DNA of 64,000 nucleotides from Staphylococcus taiwanensis (GTDB lineage Bacteria; Bacillota; Bacilli; Staphylococcales; Staphylococcaceae). Shown here in pieces: positions 25,144 to 34,212 of this stretch. The stretch spans positions 62,001 through 126,000 of the forward strand of contig CP058667.1 of NCBI GenBank assembly GCA_020544305.1. Reading direction: 5' to 3'. The first letter of the stretch is position 1. The number at the start of each line of letters is the position of its first letter. The notes under the pieces were generated by a model, which was not told the DNA's origin, did no database searches, and was given only the letters and a program-made list of their open reading frames with translations. Position numbers and translations under genes: made by a program.

Positions 25144-25788
25144 TTATTTTTGTGTGTAAAACGCATCGAATACGCGGTCTAAATCCTTGTTGGCTGCGTC
25201 TAGGATTTCATTTTCAGGTAAAACAGAAGTGCCTTGTGCACGTGCAATGTAAAATTCATCAAATCCCATAATTTCTTTAAACATTTCTTTTAAATAATAA
25301 TATGAGAATTCAAGTGGCGTATAGCGGTCGTCATTCGTATAGATGCCACCGCTTGCTTGTAATAATAGTGCCTTATAATCCTCTGTCATTAAGCCTACTG
25401 AACCATCGTCTGTGTATTTAAATGTTTCTCTTGCAATCATAATATTGTCGATATAATCTTTCAGTCTAGATGTGATATTGAAATTGTGAAGTGGTGTTAG
25501 AATCACAATGCGATGGTTGGCTTTGAACTGATTTAATAAGAATGCAGATGTATCAGCAATCTTCGCTTCACCATCTGATAATGACTCGCCTAAACTTTGT
25601 TTGTGCCATACGTTTAACAATTGATTGCCTTCGATACGAGGTAAATCAATGTCATATAAATTAAGTTCTTCGATTTCATTATTTGGAAATGCTGCTTCAT
25701 ATTTTTCTAAAAATAACTGCTTCAATTTGGCAGTATACGTTGTCTCATTATTAAAATCCGGATGTGCATTAATCAGTAGCGTCTTCAT
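25144..25788 (-). CDS. FMN-dependent NADH-azoreductase / NAD(P)H oxidoreductase (AzoR family)
   Basis: A 214-residue flavodoxin-fold enzyme beginning MKTLLINAHPDFNNETTYT, with the FMN phosphate loop near residues 8-16 and the FMN-contacting TPLHNFNITSRLKDYID at about residue 100, the AzoR/AcpD signature. ASGGIYTNDDRYTPLE further on is also typical. It reduces quinones or azo compounds by two electrons using NADH. I start it at 25788; an upstream ATG at 25842 would add 18 residues with no homology, and a GGGG ribosome site lies between the two. Monocistronic, convergent with the protease gene. Confidence 0.9.
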   Translation of the reverse strand: MKTLLINAHPDFNNETTYTAKLKQLFLEKYEAAFPNNEIEELNLYDIDLPRIEGNQLLNVWHKQSLGESLSDGEAKIADTSAFLLNQFKANHRIVILTPLHNFNITSRLKDYIDNIMIARETFKYTDDGSVGLMTEDYKALLLQASGGIYTNDDRYTPLEFSYYYLKEMFKEIMGFDEFYIARAQGTSVLPENEILDAANKDLDRVFDAFYTQK

Positions 25789-25919
25789 GTTATCAACAAC
25801 CCCTTTAAGTGTAGTAGCGTTATTATATATTTTTAATATCAAAATGACTATAATTTTAAATGAATTGATCGAATTAATATAATTACGGGGTAATCATTGA
25901 ACAAAAGGGGAGTTGTCGA

Positions 25920-26216
25920 ATGCCAACCGATAAGGATTTTCATGAAACATTTTTAAATATGTTTGATTCTAGCAAGATCAAAACGAGAAGTATGATGGGG
26001 GAGTATTTGCTCTATTATGATGGCAAAGTGATAGGCGGTTTATACGATAATAGATTGTTAGTTAAAGCAACTAAATCTGCGCTTAAAGAGCTAGAAGGAT
26101 ATGAATTAGTATCTCCGTATCCTAATGCGAAAGAGATGATATGTATACCTAATATGAGTGATATCGAAGACATAGAAGCTTTATTTGTGGGCATAAAGAA
26201 TGATTTACATAAATAA
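25920..26216 (+). CDS. TfoX N-terminal-domain protein
   Basis: A 98-residue protein consisting of a TfoX-N domain: KTRSMMGEYLLYYDGKVIGGL, LLVKATKSALKEL, PYPNAKEMICIPN. In Proteobacteria this domain is part of a competence regulator, but the short Firmicute versions are single-domain proteins of unknown role. GGGGAG lies 8 nt upstream of the ATG. It is divergent from the azoreductase gene and is followed within 10 bp by an intergenic repeat whose hairpin probably terminates it. Confidence 0.85.
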   Translation: MPTDKDFHETFLNMFDSSKIKTRSMMGEYLLYYDGKVIGGLYDNRLLVKATKSALKELEGYELVSPYPNAKEMICIPNMSDIEDIEALFVGIKNDLHK

Positions 26217-26223
26217 AATTTGG

Positions 26224-26490
26224 TGGGAGTGGGACAGAATTCTTTTTAAATTCGTCGTCCCACTCCCAGCTTGCTTAGCTTGTAGAATTTCTTGGTGAAA
26301 TTCTCTTTGCTGGGGCCCCGACTCCCAACTTGCTTTGCTTGTAGAATTTCTTAGTGAAATTCTCTTTGTTGGGGCCCCGCCCGCAAGGATGACTAGAACT
26401 GAAAAAAGCTTTATTTAAGCGCCTTTTCAGTTCAGTCAGCTACTGCGAATATGTAAAGGACCATCATCATATTATTTATGTCCCAGGCGC
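26224..26490. repeat. Staphylococcal intergenic repeat (STAR-like), two 59-bp units
   Basis: The fullest copy of the family. It starts with a hairpin (GGGAGTGGGAC with GTCCCACTCCC), followed by two tandem 59-bp units at 26262-26320 and 26321-26379. Each unit begins ACTCCCA, carries GTAGAATTTCTT-GTGAAATTC and ends TGGGGCCCCG. Then come GCAAGGATGACTAGAACTG, AAGC-TTATTTAAGCGCC, TTCAGTTCAGTCAGCTACTG and TTATGTCCCAGGCGC. The GGGGCCCC core is the hallmark of Staphylococcus STAR repeats. Confidence 0.9.
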
Positions 26491-26732
26491 ACTTTTTTAT
26501 TGTGAAATTTGATTTTGTAGGGAAGGTAGACTGCGGTCACTAACAGGGGAGTGTTCCCTCTAAGCGTTTAATTTATAATCAATACTAAAAAAGATAGTTT
26601 TATTTATTAAAATCAAATAAATATTAAATTTATCTAAATTTTTTAATTTATACTATTTTTTATGAAATGAAAGAACTGTATGATAGAGATGTAAGTGATT
26701 TCTTAATAAAGTCAAATTTTGAGGAGTTTCAT

Positions 26733-27437
26733 ATGAAAATCACAGGTTTAATTGTATTAATCGTCATCTTAGGTGTAGGTTATTTGATTATTAATGCAAT
26801 TCGAAAGAAATCTCAGCAGACGTATAGCGAGGATAAATTAGACCATATCGACCATAGTGGGTATGGTAATGGGAAGTATTTTTACCAGGCACCAGGTATG
26901 ATTTTAGATAAGCAATATATTCCTATTTATGGTAAAGAAAGATTATGTCATATTCCTTACTACAAGGATAATAGTCAAAAGACGAGAAGTATGTTTGGTT
27001 TGAAACCGTTACACGGCACACAAGTTAGATCCGATGACCATTCAGTTATTATTGAACGCGTCGAAGGTATGACTAATAATGCCATGTATCGAGTACTGTT
27101 AGATGGAGAAGAAATAGGTACTTTTAAAAAAGATAAAATGCTAAAAGAAGGTGGCTTCAAACGTCTATTTCCATATAGCTTTGTCAATAAGTCAAAGGAA
27201 ACTTATCGCTTTGAGAATCCAGATCGATTCCATTCTACAGTGATAAAAGACGAGTACAGTCATATTATTTTATCAGCGGAACGTACGGCATTGGATTATA
27301 AAAAAAGCGAAAAAACAAATAAGCGTGGAGAACAAAACCAAATTACAGTGAATAACGATGGTAAATATCCTGATGAGTTGTGGCTAGCTCTATATATTCA
27401 AGCATGTATTACATATCAAACGTTGGATAAGCAATAA
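26733..27437 (+). CDS. N-terminally membrane-anchored protein, unknown function
   Basis: A 234-residue protein with one N-terminal membrane segment (ITGLIVLIVILGVGYLIINA, residues 3-22) followed by a soluble domain rich in Tyr and Lys. The ATG at 26733 is chosen because GAGGAG lies 7-10 nt upstream; an earlier ATG at 26667 lacks a site. The soluble part contains alternating strands (HSVIIERVEGM, YRVLLDGEEIGTFKKDKML), suggesting a Tubby/LURP-like or PH-like fold, which is a guess. It is 46 bp upstream of the polytopic gene at 27484, so the two are probably co-transcribed. Confidence 0.75.
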   Translation: MKITGLIVLIVILGVGYLIINAIRKKSQQTYSEDKLDHIDHSGYGNGKYFYQAPGMILDKQYIPIYGKERLCHIPYYKDNSQKTRSMFGLKPLHGTQVRSDDHSVIIERVEGMTNNAMYRVLLDGEEIGTFKKDKMLKEGGFKRLFPYSFVNKSKETYRFENPDRFHSTVIKDEYSHIILSAERTALDYKKSEKTNKRGEQNQITVNNDGKYPDELWLALYIQACITYQTLDKQ

Positions 27438-27483
27438 ACTTCAAATTTAACATGAACAACGAGATAACAAAGGAGTAACGAAT

Positions 27484-28185
27484 ATGTTTATATTGGGAGA
27501 AGAATTGGAAACGTCGTCTAGTTCGAATATGTCACTTTTAGACTTTGTTTTTGGTCTATATGGTAAAGAATGTCTAATCTTCATTACATTAACCGTTTTA
27601 TATGTATTAATCATGAAACTAACAAGCACAATCATCTATCGTAAGTCTAAATCATTAGATATATATGATAAGGTAGCGGCTAAACTAGATGGTCCTATCA
27701 AATATTTATTCATTTTAGTATTTATTATATTAATTACATTAGGTGTATTTCAGATTTTTAGTTATTACTTGGTAGCGTCAGGGTTCTTTTGGGTTATTTT
27801 ATTTACTGTTGGCTTAGCGCTCATATTTATTTTATTCCCGTACTTTATCATTTTCTTACCTTTCTTCAAACGTAATAAGTACTGGGGTTTAGGAAAAATA
27901 ATTCCCTGGGCAATTATTTTTGGAGGAACCTCAACTTACGGTGCTGTCATTATGTTAGATACAAATACGAAGATGTACACTGACGAAGGTGCCTCAGGGT
28001 ATGTGAGAGGCAGTTTATTGTTTAAAGAATTAGGTGGCTTTTCTTTAATTTTAGCGTCACTCATTGGTGTTGCTATGATTGTAATCAAAATCATTGCCAC
28101 GAAATATACGCGCAATCAAGCTCAACAAGCTAAAGAAAATATTACCAACGAAGTGTCTAATGAAGATGACGGAGATGTGTTTTAA
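27484..28185 (+). CDS. Multi-pass membrane protein, paralogue of the product of the gene at 18023
   Basis: A 233-residue protein with five or six membrane segments. After the first it has KVAAKLDGPIKYLFIL and later TKMYTDEGAS followed by SLLFKELGG, which correspond to ALKLNGDLKYLL, TKIYTDEGG and ALLKDLGG in the protein encoded at 18023. It has about 35 extra N-terminal residues. AAAGGAG precedes the ATG. The family is not recognised; the conserved TDEG loop between the last segments is the most likely functional site. Probably co-transcribed with the gene at 26733. Confidence 0.8.
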   Translation: MFILGEELETSSSSNMSLLDFVFGLYGKECLIFITLTVLYVLIMKLTSTIIYRKSKSLDIYDKVAAKLDGPIKYLFILVFIILITLGVFQIFSYYLVASGFFWVILFTVGLALIFILFPYFIIFLPFFKRNKYWGLGKIIPWAIIFGGTSTYGAVIMLDTNTKMYTDEGASGYVRGSLLFKELGGFSLILASLIGVAMIVIKIIATKYTRNQAQQAKENITNEVSNEDDGDVF

Positions 28186-28210
28186 GTACTAAAAAACACT
28201 CTAATTAAAA

Positions 28211-28267
28211 AGACGTAGCATTATGACATCTATACACACGGTGTCAATGTCAGTGCTACGTCTCGTT
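28211..28267. terminator. Bidirectional terminator between the genes at 27484 and 28282
   Basis: AGACGTAGCATTATGACAT pairs with GTGTCA.GTCAGTGCTACGTCT over 19 positions with a few mismatches; A- and T-tracts on either side. Confidence 0.8.
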
Positions 28268-28281
28268 TTATATTCAAAAAA

Positions 28282-29514
28282 TTACTTTTCAGCCAAGTAC
28301 TTCACTGCGACGTCTTTATAAATATCGATATATTTAAGATACATATCCTTTTCAATATATTCATCTACTTGATGTGCCATTATGGTGATGCCAGGACCGA
28401 CAATAGCTAAATCAACATTGTTTAGATTATCGCCTAATAGACTTGAAGCATCTGTAGTACCAATGAATGCTGCAACAAAAACATCTTCTTTATTGACGTA
28501 ATGAGGTGCGACTTCAGTAATCACTTTAATCAAAGTACTATCTTTATCGCTAGTAACTGGCCGATGATTACTTACAATTTCAAAAGACAATGCGTCACGA
28601 TTTACTTCATCAATTGTTTGTTGGAATAAATCTGTAACAAAGTCATTGTTATATTCAGGAACTGGGCGCACATTGTATTCAATAGAGGCTTCTTCTGGGA
28701 CAGAGTTAAATTGTTTGCCACCATTAATAATAGAACCCATCATCGTAAATCCAGATGCGAAGTTCTCTTCTTCTTCGCTTAATGACCCTTGCATAAATTT
28801 ATTAACCATAGGCGCAACATCTAATTCATGCTTTAAGTCGTTCTTTTTAATGTCGTCATATTTTGAATGTAATTGATTTATAAATTGAACTAGCGTGTCT
28901 ATAGCGTTTTTCCCGAGAAATGGCATTGAACTGTGTGCAGCAACACCTGTGGCAGTGACTTTACATGCCATTGACCCTTTATGAGCATAGAACACGCCAT
29001 TGTCTGTAGGTTCCCCAATCATTAAGCCATCAAGATCATCTAAATAGCCTTCTTCAGCAAATAATTTGGCACCTTCTTGTTCCTTCTCTTCGCCTGCGGT
29101 TGCGAGTAAACGTATAGTGCCACTAGGCATATGGTCAGCCATTTTTAATTCAATGAGTGCGATGACCATGCCCATTAAGGCACCTTTCATGTCTGTCGTA
29201 CCTCGACCGTATAGTCTGCCATCCTGTTCCGTCAATTCGAAGGGTGGATAGGTCCATTTATCATGACGTCCGGCGTCTACAACATCCATATGGCCACTCA
29301 TTGCGAGTATAGGTGAGCCACTCCCTATTTCGGCCACTAAATTAGCTCTTGTCTCGCTTACTTTTAGGATTTTAGAAGGGATGTCGTAGTGCGCTAATAG
29401 ATTTTTTAAATAATGACACACTTCGATTTCATTATCATTTTCCGATTGAATTTTAATCACATCTGCTAATAACTTAATTTTTTCTTCTTCTTGAAAAGTA
29501 CGCACAAGTTTCAC
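28282..29514 (-). CDS. M20 family metallopeptidase (ArgE/DapE-like)
   Basis: A 410-residue zinc amidohydrolase. Metal ligands and catalytic residues are visible: His-x-Asp in MSGHMDVVDAG near residue 75, Asp in GRGTTDMKGAL near 108, the Glu pair in ATAGEEKEQEG near 141, and IGEPTDN near 167; a final His lies in IMAHQVDEYIE. The lid/dimerisation domain starts around HKGSMACKVTATGVAAHSS. Family members hydrolyse N-succinyl-diaminopimelate, N-acetylornithine or dipeptides, and the substrate here cannot be assigned; no biosynthetic neighbours are present. The start is GTG at 29514, with a second GTG three codons later equally possible. Confidence 0.9.
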   Translation of the reverse strand: MKLVRTFQEEEKIKLLADVIKIQSENDNEIEVCHYLKNLLAHYDIPSKILKVSETRANLVAEIGSGSPILAMSGHMDVVDAGRHDKWTYPPFELTEQDGRLYGRGTTDMKGALMGMVIALIELKMADHMPSGTIRLLATAGEEKEQEGAKLFAEEGYLDDLDGLMIGEPTDNGVFYAHKGSMACKVTATGVAAHSSMPFLGKNAIDTLVQFINQLHSKYDDIKKNDLKHELDVAPMVNKFMQGSLSEEEENFASGFTMMGSIINGGKQFNSVPEEASIEYNVRPVPEYNNDFVTDLFQQTIDEVNRDALSFEIVSNHRPVTSDKDSTLIKVITEVAPHYVNKEDVFVAAFIGTTDASSLLGDNLNNVDLAIVGPGITIMAHQVDEYIEKDMYLKYIDIYKDVAVKYLAEK

Positions 29515-29776
29515 GACCTTATTTAAGTAGTTTTAAATACTATTTATACCAAATGTGTAATATTTAAACATTTTATAATCTATAATAGTTATTTTAAACA
29601 TGTTATAGTAGTCAAAATAGGTATGCTAAATTAAAATACTTTTTAAAATAATTAGAGAGTTTGTTAAAGAATTAAAATTACATACATATTTATTGTAGAT
29701 TTTAAATAGTAAACAAAATAAAGCCATACGATATTAAAATTAAGAAAAAGAGAAAGTTTTAAGAGGGACATGAATT

Positions 29777-30829
29777 ATGGGAGAAAGACAATTAATAACA
29801 CCCAGATCGTTTTTATTTAATGTATTAAACGGTGTAGCTTTAGCGATTGTAGTAGGAATGATTCCAAACGCAATATTAGGGGAGCTATGTAAGTATTTAA
29901 GTCAATATAACGAAATCTTTGCGAAAATTGCCTATGTCACACAAGGCATACAATATGCGATTCCAATTATGACAGGGGTACTGATTGCAATCCAATTTGG
30001 TATGTCACAATTACAAGTGGCATCAGTTGGTGCAGCAGCATTTGTTGGTTCAGGTGCGGCAGTCGTTACAAACAATAAATGGGTTATTACAGGCATTGGA
30101 GATTTAATCAATACAATGATTACTGCAGCTATAGCTGTGGGTATCATGTTGTTAATAAAAGATCGTTTCGGTAGTTTAAATATGATTGCACTTCCAATTG
30201 TTGGTGCTGGTTTATCTGGTTTGATTGGCTATTTATTACTACCTTATACGAAGTTAATTACGGTAGGTTTAGGGGACCTTATTAATAGCTTTACAAATAT
30301 GCAACCAATTATTATGACAATTTTAATTGCCATTATCTTTTCAATACTCATTGTGTCACCAATATCCGCCATTGGTATAGGAATCGCCATTGGTATTTCG
30401 GGTCTAGCAGCAGGATCTGCAGCGGTAGGTGTTGCAGCAAGTGCGATTACCTTAGCATTAGGAAGTTGGCGTGTAAATAAAGTAGGTATTCCTATTACCG
30501 TACTATTAGGTGCCGTTAAAGTAATGATGCCTAACTTGATTCGTCATCCGATTATGATGTTGCCAATTGTATGTACAGCAGCGGTATCAGGTTTAGTAGG
30601 CGGATTATTAAATATTAAAGGTACACCAGATTCTGCCGGCTTCGGTTTAATCGGGTTAGTAGGACCTATTAAATCATTAAACTTATTGGATATGAACATG
30701 GCGAGTGGTCTGCTCGTTGTTGTTATCGCATATGCTATCGTTCCACTCGTATCAGCACTATTTTTCAACTTCTTATTTATGAAAGTTTTGAAATTATACG
30801 ATGCAGATATATTTGTTTTTAAACCTTAA
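29777..30829 (+). CDS. PTS EIIC-like membrane protein (PTS_EIIC_2 family)
   Basis: A 350-residue integral membrane protein with about ten hydrophobic segments and many Gly/Ala-rich stretches (AIGIGIAIGISGLAAGSAAVGVAAS). The opening RQLITPRSFLFNVLNGVALAIVVGMIPNAI matches the standalone PTS_EIIC_2 proteins of Firmicutes, which lack EIIA and EIIB domains. Homologues are annotated as sugar-transporter components by fold, but no PTS partner is nearby, so the substrate and even phosphotransfer function are uncertain. AGAGGG lies upstream of the ATG. It is monocistronic. Confidence 0.85.
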   Translation: MGERQLITPRSFLFNVLNGVALAIVVGMIPNAILGELCKYLSQYNEIFAKIAYVTQGIQYAIPIMTGVLIAIQFGMSQLQVASVGAAAFVGSGAAVVTNNKWVITGIGDLINTMITAAIAVGIMLLIKDRFGSLNMIALPIVGAGLSGLIGYLLLPYTKLITVGLGDLINSFTNMQPIIMTILIAIIFSILIVSPISAIGIGIAIGISGLAAGSAAVGVAASAITLALGSWRVNKVGIPITVLLGAVKVMMPNLIRHPIMMLPIVCTAAVSGLVGGLLNIKGTPDSAGFGLIGLVGPIKSLNLLDMNMASGLLVVVIAYAIVPLVSALFFNFLFMKVLKLYDADIFVFKP

Positions 30830-30867
30830 AAGGATGACAGTCTAAGCACACATATAATAATATAGTA

Positions 30868-30912
30868 ACGTCTAGTTGAAGTGGCACATGCCTGCTTTGG
30901 CTAGACGTTTTT
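30868..30912 (+). terminator. Terminator after the EIIC-like gene
   Basis: AACGTCTAG and CTAGACGTT arms with a 24-nt internal region that itself contains GGCACATGCC, followed by TTTTC. Confidence 0.8.
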
Positions 30913-30969
30913 CAAATAGTAATTTGACTAATAATTCGGTTAGGTATATGATAATAAAAAATTAATAGT

Positions 30970-31198
30970 GAATTGAAGGACAAGAACTTTATGGTTGATT
31001 AACAGAGAGGGAATGTAGGCTGAGATATTCCTAAATTTAAAATAAAGTTTACTACCTTTTCATAGATTGCATGGAAACATGTAACGTTTCATGTGCGTTA
31101 ATACATGACTAGAGTGCCATCTTTATGTGAGATGGAATTTTGGGTGGAACCACGGGTATTCAAGACTCGTCCCTTTTGTAGGGACGGGTCTTTTTTAT
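30970..31198 (+). ncRNA. T-box riboswitch (tRNA-Thr) upstream of thrS
   Basis: The conserved T-box sequence GGGTGGAACCACG lies at 31142-31154, just before an intrinsic terminator (AAGACTCGTCCC with GGGACGGGTCTT, 31162-31193, then T6). The upstream Stem I region pairs AACTTTAT (about 30985) with ATAAAGTT (31042-31049), and Thr codons ACT and ACC occur at 31051-31056 in the expected specifier loop position. Uncharged tRNA-Thr would stabilise the antiterminator and raise synthetase expression. Confidence 0.92.
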
Positions 31199-31226
31199 TT
31201 ATACAATATTTAAGGAGAGATGTAAG

Positions 31227-33143
31227 ATGTCTAATCAACAAATCAGTATTCAATTTCCAGATGGAAGTAAAAAAGCGTATCAAGCAGGTATTCTAGCGAG
31301 TGAAGTAGCTAAATCCATTAGTCAGTCATTATATAAAGAAGCGGTGGTTTGCCGTGTGAATGGTAGTTTAGTTGATTTGACCCACCCTCTCCAAGAAGAT
31401 TGTGAGCTCAATTTCTACACACTTAAAGACCAAGAAGGCGTAGACGTGATGCGACATTCTGCTGCTCACGTGTTAGCACAAGCACTTACTCGTTTATATC
31501 CCAATGTTAAATTAACAATTGGACCTGTCATTGAAAATGGATTTTACTATGATATCGACTTAGACGAATCCATTAGCGAAACAGATTTAAACAAAATTGA
31601 AAAAGAAATGAAGAAAATCGACAGTGAAAATTTAAAATTTGAACGACAAGATTTAAGTTATGCAGAGGCTAAAAACATTTTTAAAGATAATCCTTACAAA
31701 TTGGAATTGATTGAAGAACATAAAGATGATCAACTTTCACTTTATCAACAAGGGGAATTTATTGATTTATGCGTAGGTCCTCATGTGCCAAGTACTAAAT
31801 TTGTAAATCATTTCAAGTTAACTAAAGTATCAGGTGCTTATTGGCGAGGTAATAGTGATAACAAAATGTTGCAACGTATTTACGGTGTAGCGTTTAGTTC
31901 TAAAGATCAACTTGATGACTATTTTGAGTTTTTAAGAGAAGCAGACGAACGCAATCATAGACGTTTAGGGAAACAGTTAAAATTATTCATGTTCTCTGAA
32001 GAAGCACCAGGTATGCCATTCTATTTATCTAATGGCCAGTTTATTCGAAATCAAATGGAAAGCTTCTTGAGAGAGGTTCAATTGAAACATGATTATGATG
32101 AAGTAAGAACACCATTGATGATGAATAAACGACTATGGGAAGAATCAGGACATTGGGATCACTATCATGAAAATATGTACTTCACAAAAGTAGATGAAAA
32201 TGACTATGCATTGAAACCAATGAACTGTCCTGGTCATATGTTAATTTTCAAAAATGAATTAAGATCATATAAAGACTTACCGCTTCGAATTGCTGAATTT
32301 GGTCAAGTACATCGTCATGAATTTAGTGGTGCGTTGAATGGTTTACTACGTGTAAGAACATTCTGCCAAGATGACGCACATATCTTTATCATGAAATATC
32401 AAATTAAATCGGAAGTACAAGAAATTCTGAAATTAATTGATTATATTTATTCAGTATTTGGCTTTGATTATAGTATTGAACTATCAACACGACCAGATGA
32501 TTATTTAGGTGAATTAGACTTATGGAATGAAGCGGAACAATCATTGGCACATGTGTTGGATGACCTTGGCTTGAAGTATTCAATCAATGAGGGTGACGGC
32601 GCCTTCTATGGTCCTAAGATTGATGTGCACATTAAAGATGCATTGAATCGTAGTCACCAATGTGCAACAGTACAATTAGACTTCCAAATGCCAGAGAAAT
32701 TTGATTTAACTTATATCAATGAACAAAATGAAAAAGAACGCCCAGTCGTACTTCACAGAGCAATATTTGGTTCTTTAGACCGCTTCTTCGGCATTTTAAT
32801 CGAACACTTCAAAGGTGCATTCCCGTTATGGATGGCACCAGTACAAGTCAATATCATTGGTGTATCAGATAATAATAATGACTATGTATATGAAGTGGCA
32901 GAAACACTTAAAGCGCAAAATATCCGTGTGGCTATTGATGATAGAGATGATAAACTAGGTAAGAAAATTAGAGAAAGCCAAATGAATAAAATTCCTTATA
33001 CACTAGTATTAGGAGACGATGAACAACAACATCATACTGTGTCATCAAGAAAGTATTCACATCATGATAACGAAACAATGGATATTCAAGCATTTGTTGA
33101 AAAATTAAAACATGAAATTGAAAGTAAAGCCTTATTAGTTTAA
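31227..33143 (+). CDS. thrS: Threonyl-tRNA synthetase
   Basis: A 638-residue class II synthetase with TGS domain (residues 1-64), editing domain with HSAAHVLAQAL and DLCVGPHVP (the His/Cys residues of the Ser-tRNA editing site), catalytic core with zinc ligands Cys in MNCPGH, His in CQDDAHIF and His in VVLHRAIFGSLDRFFGI, and an anticodon domain starting near WMAPVQVNIIG. All catalytic and editing residues are present. Some core residues differ from common forms (for example HRAIFGSLDRFFGI). It is controlled by a T-box and stands alone between terminators, unlike the housekeeping context I would expect, so it may be a second copy. GGAGAG precedes the ATG. Confidence 0.95.
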   Translation: MSNQQISIQFPDGSKKAYQAGILASEVAKSISQSLYKEAVVCRVNGSLVDLTHPLQEDCELNFYTLKDQEGVDVMRHSAAHVLAQALTRLYPNVKLTIGPVIENGFYYDIDLDESISETDLNKIEKEMKKIDSENLKFERQDLSYAEAKNIFKDNPYKLELIEEHKDDQLSLYQQGEFIDLCVGPHVPSTKFVNHFKLTKVSGAYWRGNSDNKMLQRIYGVAFSSKDQLDDYFEFLREADERNHRRLGKQLKLFMFSEEAPGMPFYLSNGQFIRNQMESFLREVQLKHDYDEVRTPLMMNKRLWEESGHWDHYHENMYFTKVDENDYALKPMNCPGHMLIFKNELRSYKDLPLRIAEFGQVHRHEFSGALNGLLRVRTFCQDDAHIFIMKYQIKSEVQEILKLIDYIYSVFGFDYSIELSTRPDDYLGELDLWNEAEQSLAHVLDDLGLKYSINEGDGAFYGPKIDVHIKDALNRSHQCATVQLDFQMPEKFDLTYINEQNEKERPVVLHRAIFGSLDRFFGILIEHFKGAFPLWMAPVQVNIIGVSDNNNDYVYEVAETLKAQNIRVAIDDRDDKLGKKIRESQMNKIPYTLVLGDDEQQHHTVSSRKYSHHDNETMDIQAFVEKLKHEIESKALLV

Positions 33144-33165
33144 TGAAGTCATATAAGCACGACTA

Positions 33166-33201
33166 AGCCTATCAGAGATGAGCATCTTTGATAGGCTTTT
33201 T
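33166..33201 (+). terminator. Terminator after thrS
   Basis: AGCCTATCAGAGATG and CATCTTTGATAGGCT form a stem with one mismatch and a short loop, followed by T5. Confidence 0.9.
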
Positions 33202-33296
33202 AAATGTCTAAATATTAAATTTAAATATGAAAATTGTATAATAAATATATAGTGTATTAAAATAATAAAAATACTAAATTGTTAAGGAATATAAAG

Positions 33297-34151
33297 ATGA
33301 TTAAGCTAACAGATTTTATACAGACACCTAATCTTAGTAAAACTAAAATTAAATTTAATATGAATGCCGGAGATATTAATAAGCGTGCATGGGACTTTTT
33401 ATTAGAAGATAGTGAAGATTGGATAATTATGAACGCATGGAAAACGAAACAAAATAACAATAACCTCAATACAGCAGACTACTTAATAGCCCTAGCTCAA
33501 TATTATCCATACGGGCCAGAATATTTTGTCTTTGGTGGTATTTATAAGATTGAAAAGATAAATCCAGAAGTATTTAACCAAGTGGGTTACAAACTAACAT
33601 TAATTGATGATTATAAAGAATATCGAAAAAGGCTCATTATTAAAATACAGAAACCTATCGGTAGAGATGTATATAATCGCCGCTATTCAACTGTACAAGA
33701 ACAATTAAATCCAGAAGTTTATGAAATAGCGCCCAATGTTAAATTAGGACATTTTAAAGGTTATCAACATGTTTGTTTAAAGCATAAAGAATTACAACAG
33801 ATTATAGATAGAAATGAACCAAGTTGGAAGGATGCATTAAGTCACGTTAAAGGTGTTTATGTTATTACTGATTTAGAAACAGGACAATTATATGTAGGCT
33901 CTGCGTCAGGTAATACTGATGGGATTTGGCAACGATGGTCGAACTATGCACATTTAAATAATTTAACCGGTGGCAATAAAGAATTTTTAGCTATCTTAAA
34001 TGAAAAGGGCAGAGATTATATTATTCAGCATTTTCAGTACGCTATTCTTGAAATATTTGATACAAAGACAAAGTCTAATACAATAATTGAAAGAGAGAAT
34101 TATTGGAAAACAGTACTGGATACGAAGAAGCATGGTATGAACCATAATTGA
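33297..34151 (+). CDS. GIY-YIG nuclease-domain protein
   Basis: A 284-residue protein. Its C-terminal part holds a GIY-YIG-type domain: GVYVITDLETGQLYVGSAS at about residues 186-204, an Arg-containing helix IWQRWSNYA, and a Glu in IERENYWKTVLDT. The order of GVY, YVG, Arg and Glu agrees with the nuclease family. The first 170 residues are unrelated to known domains that I can recognise and may bind DNA or another substrate. I prefer the ATG at 33297 (AAGGA 8 nt upstream) to the TTG at 33279. Similar chromosomal proteins in bacteria are of unknown role; defence or repair are possibilities only. Confidence 0.8.
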   Translation: MIKLTDFIQTPNLSKTKIKFNMNAGDINKRAWDFLLEDSEDWIIMNAWKTKQNNNNLNTADYLIALAQYYPYGPEYFVFGGIYKIEKINPEVFNQVGYKLTLIDDYKEYRKRLIIKIQKPIGRDVYNRRYSTVQEQLNPEVYEIAPNVKLGHFKGYQHVCLKHKELQQIIDRNEPSWKDALSHVKGVYVITDLETGQLYVGSASGNTDGIWQRWSNYAHLNNLTGGNKEFLAILNEKGRDYIIQHFQYAILEIFDTKTKSNTIIERENYWKTVLDTKKHGMNHN

Positions 34152-34212
34152 TTTTTAGAGATTAAATTGATTGTTTATGAAATTTATAACACATCAAACA
34201 AGGAGCTAATAT

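Noticed and set aside
26262..26379. Tandem repeats considered as a CRISPR-like array
   Set aside because: The two 59-bp units are directly adjacent without spacers, are nearly identical throughout, and match STAR-type intergenic repeats found elsewhere in the window.
30544..30768. Antisense frame inside the PTS EIIC-like gene
   Set aside because: The codon pattern follows the hydrophobic gene on the other strand; no ribosome site; a shadow frame.
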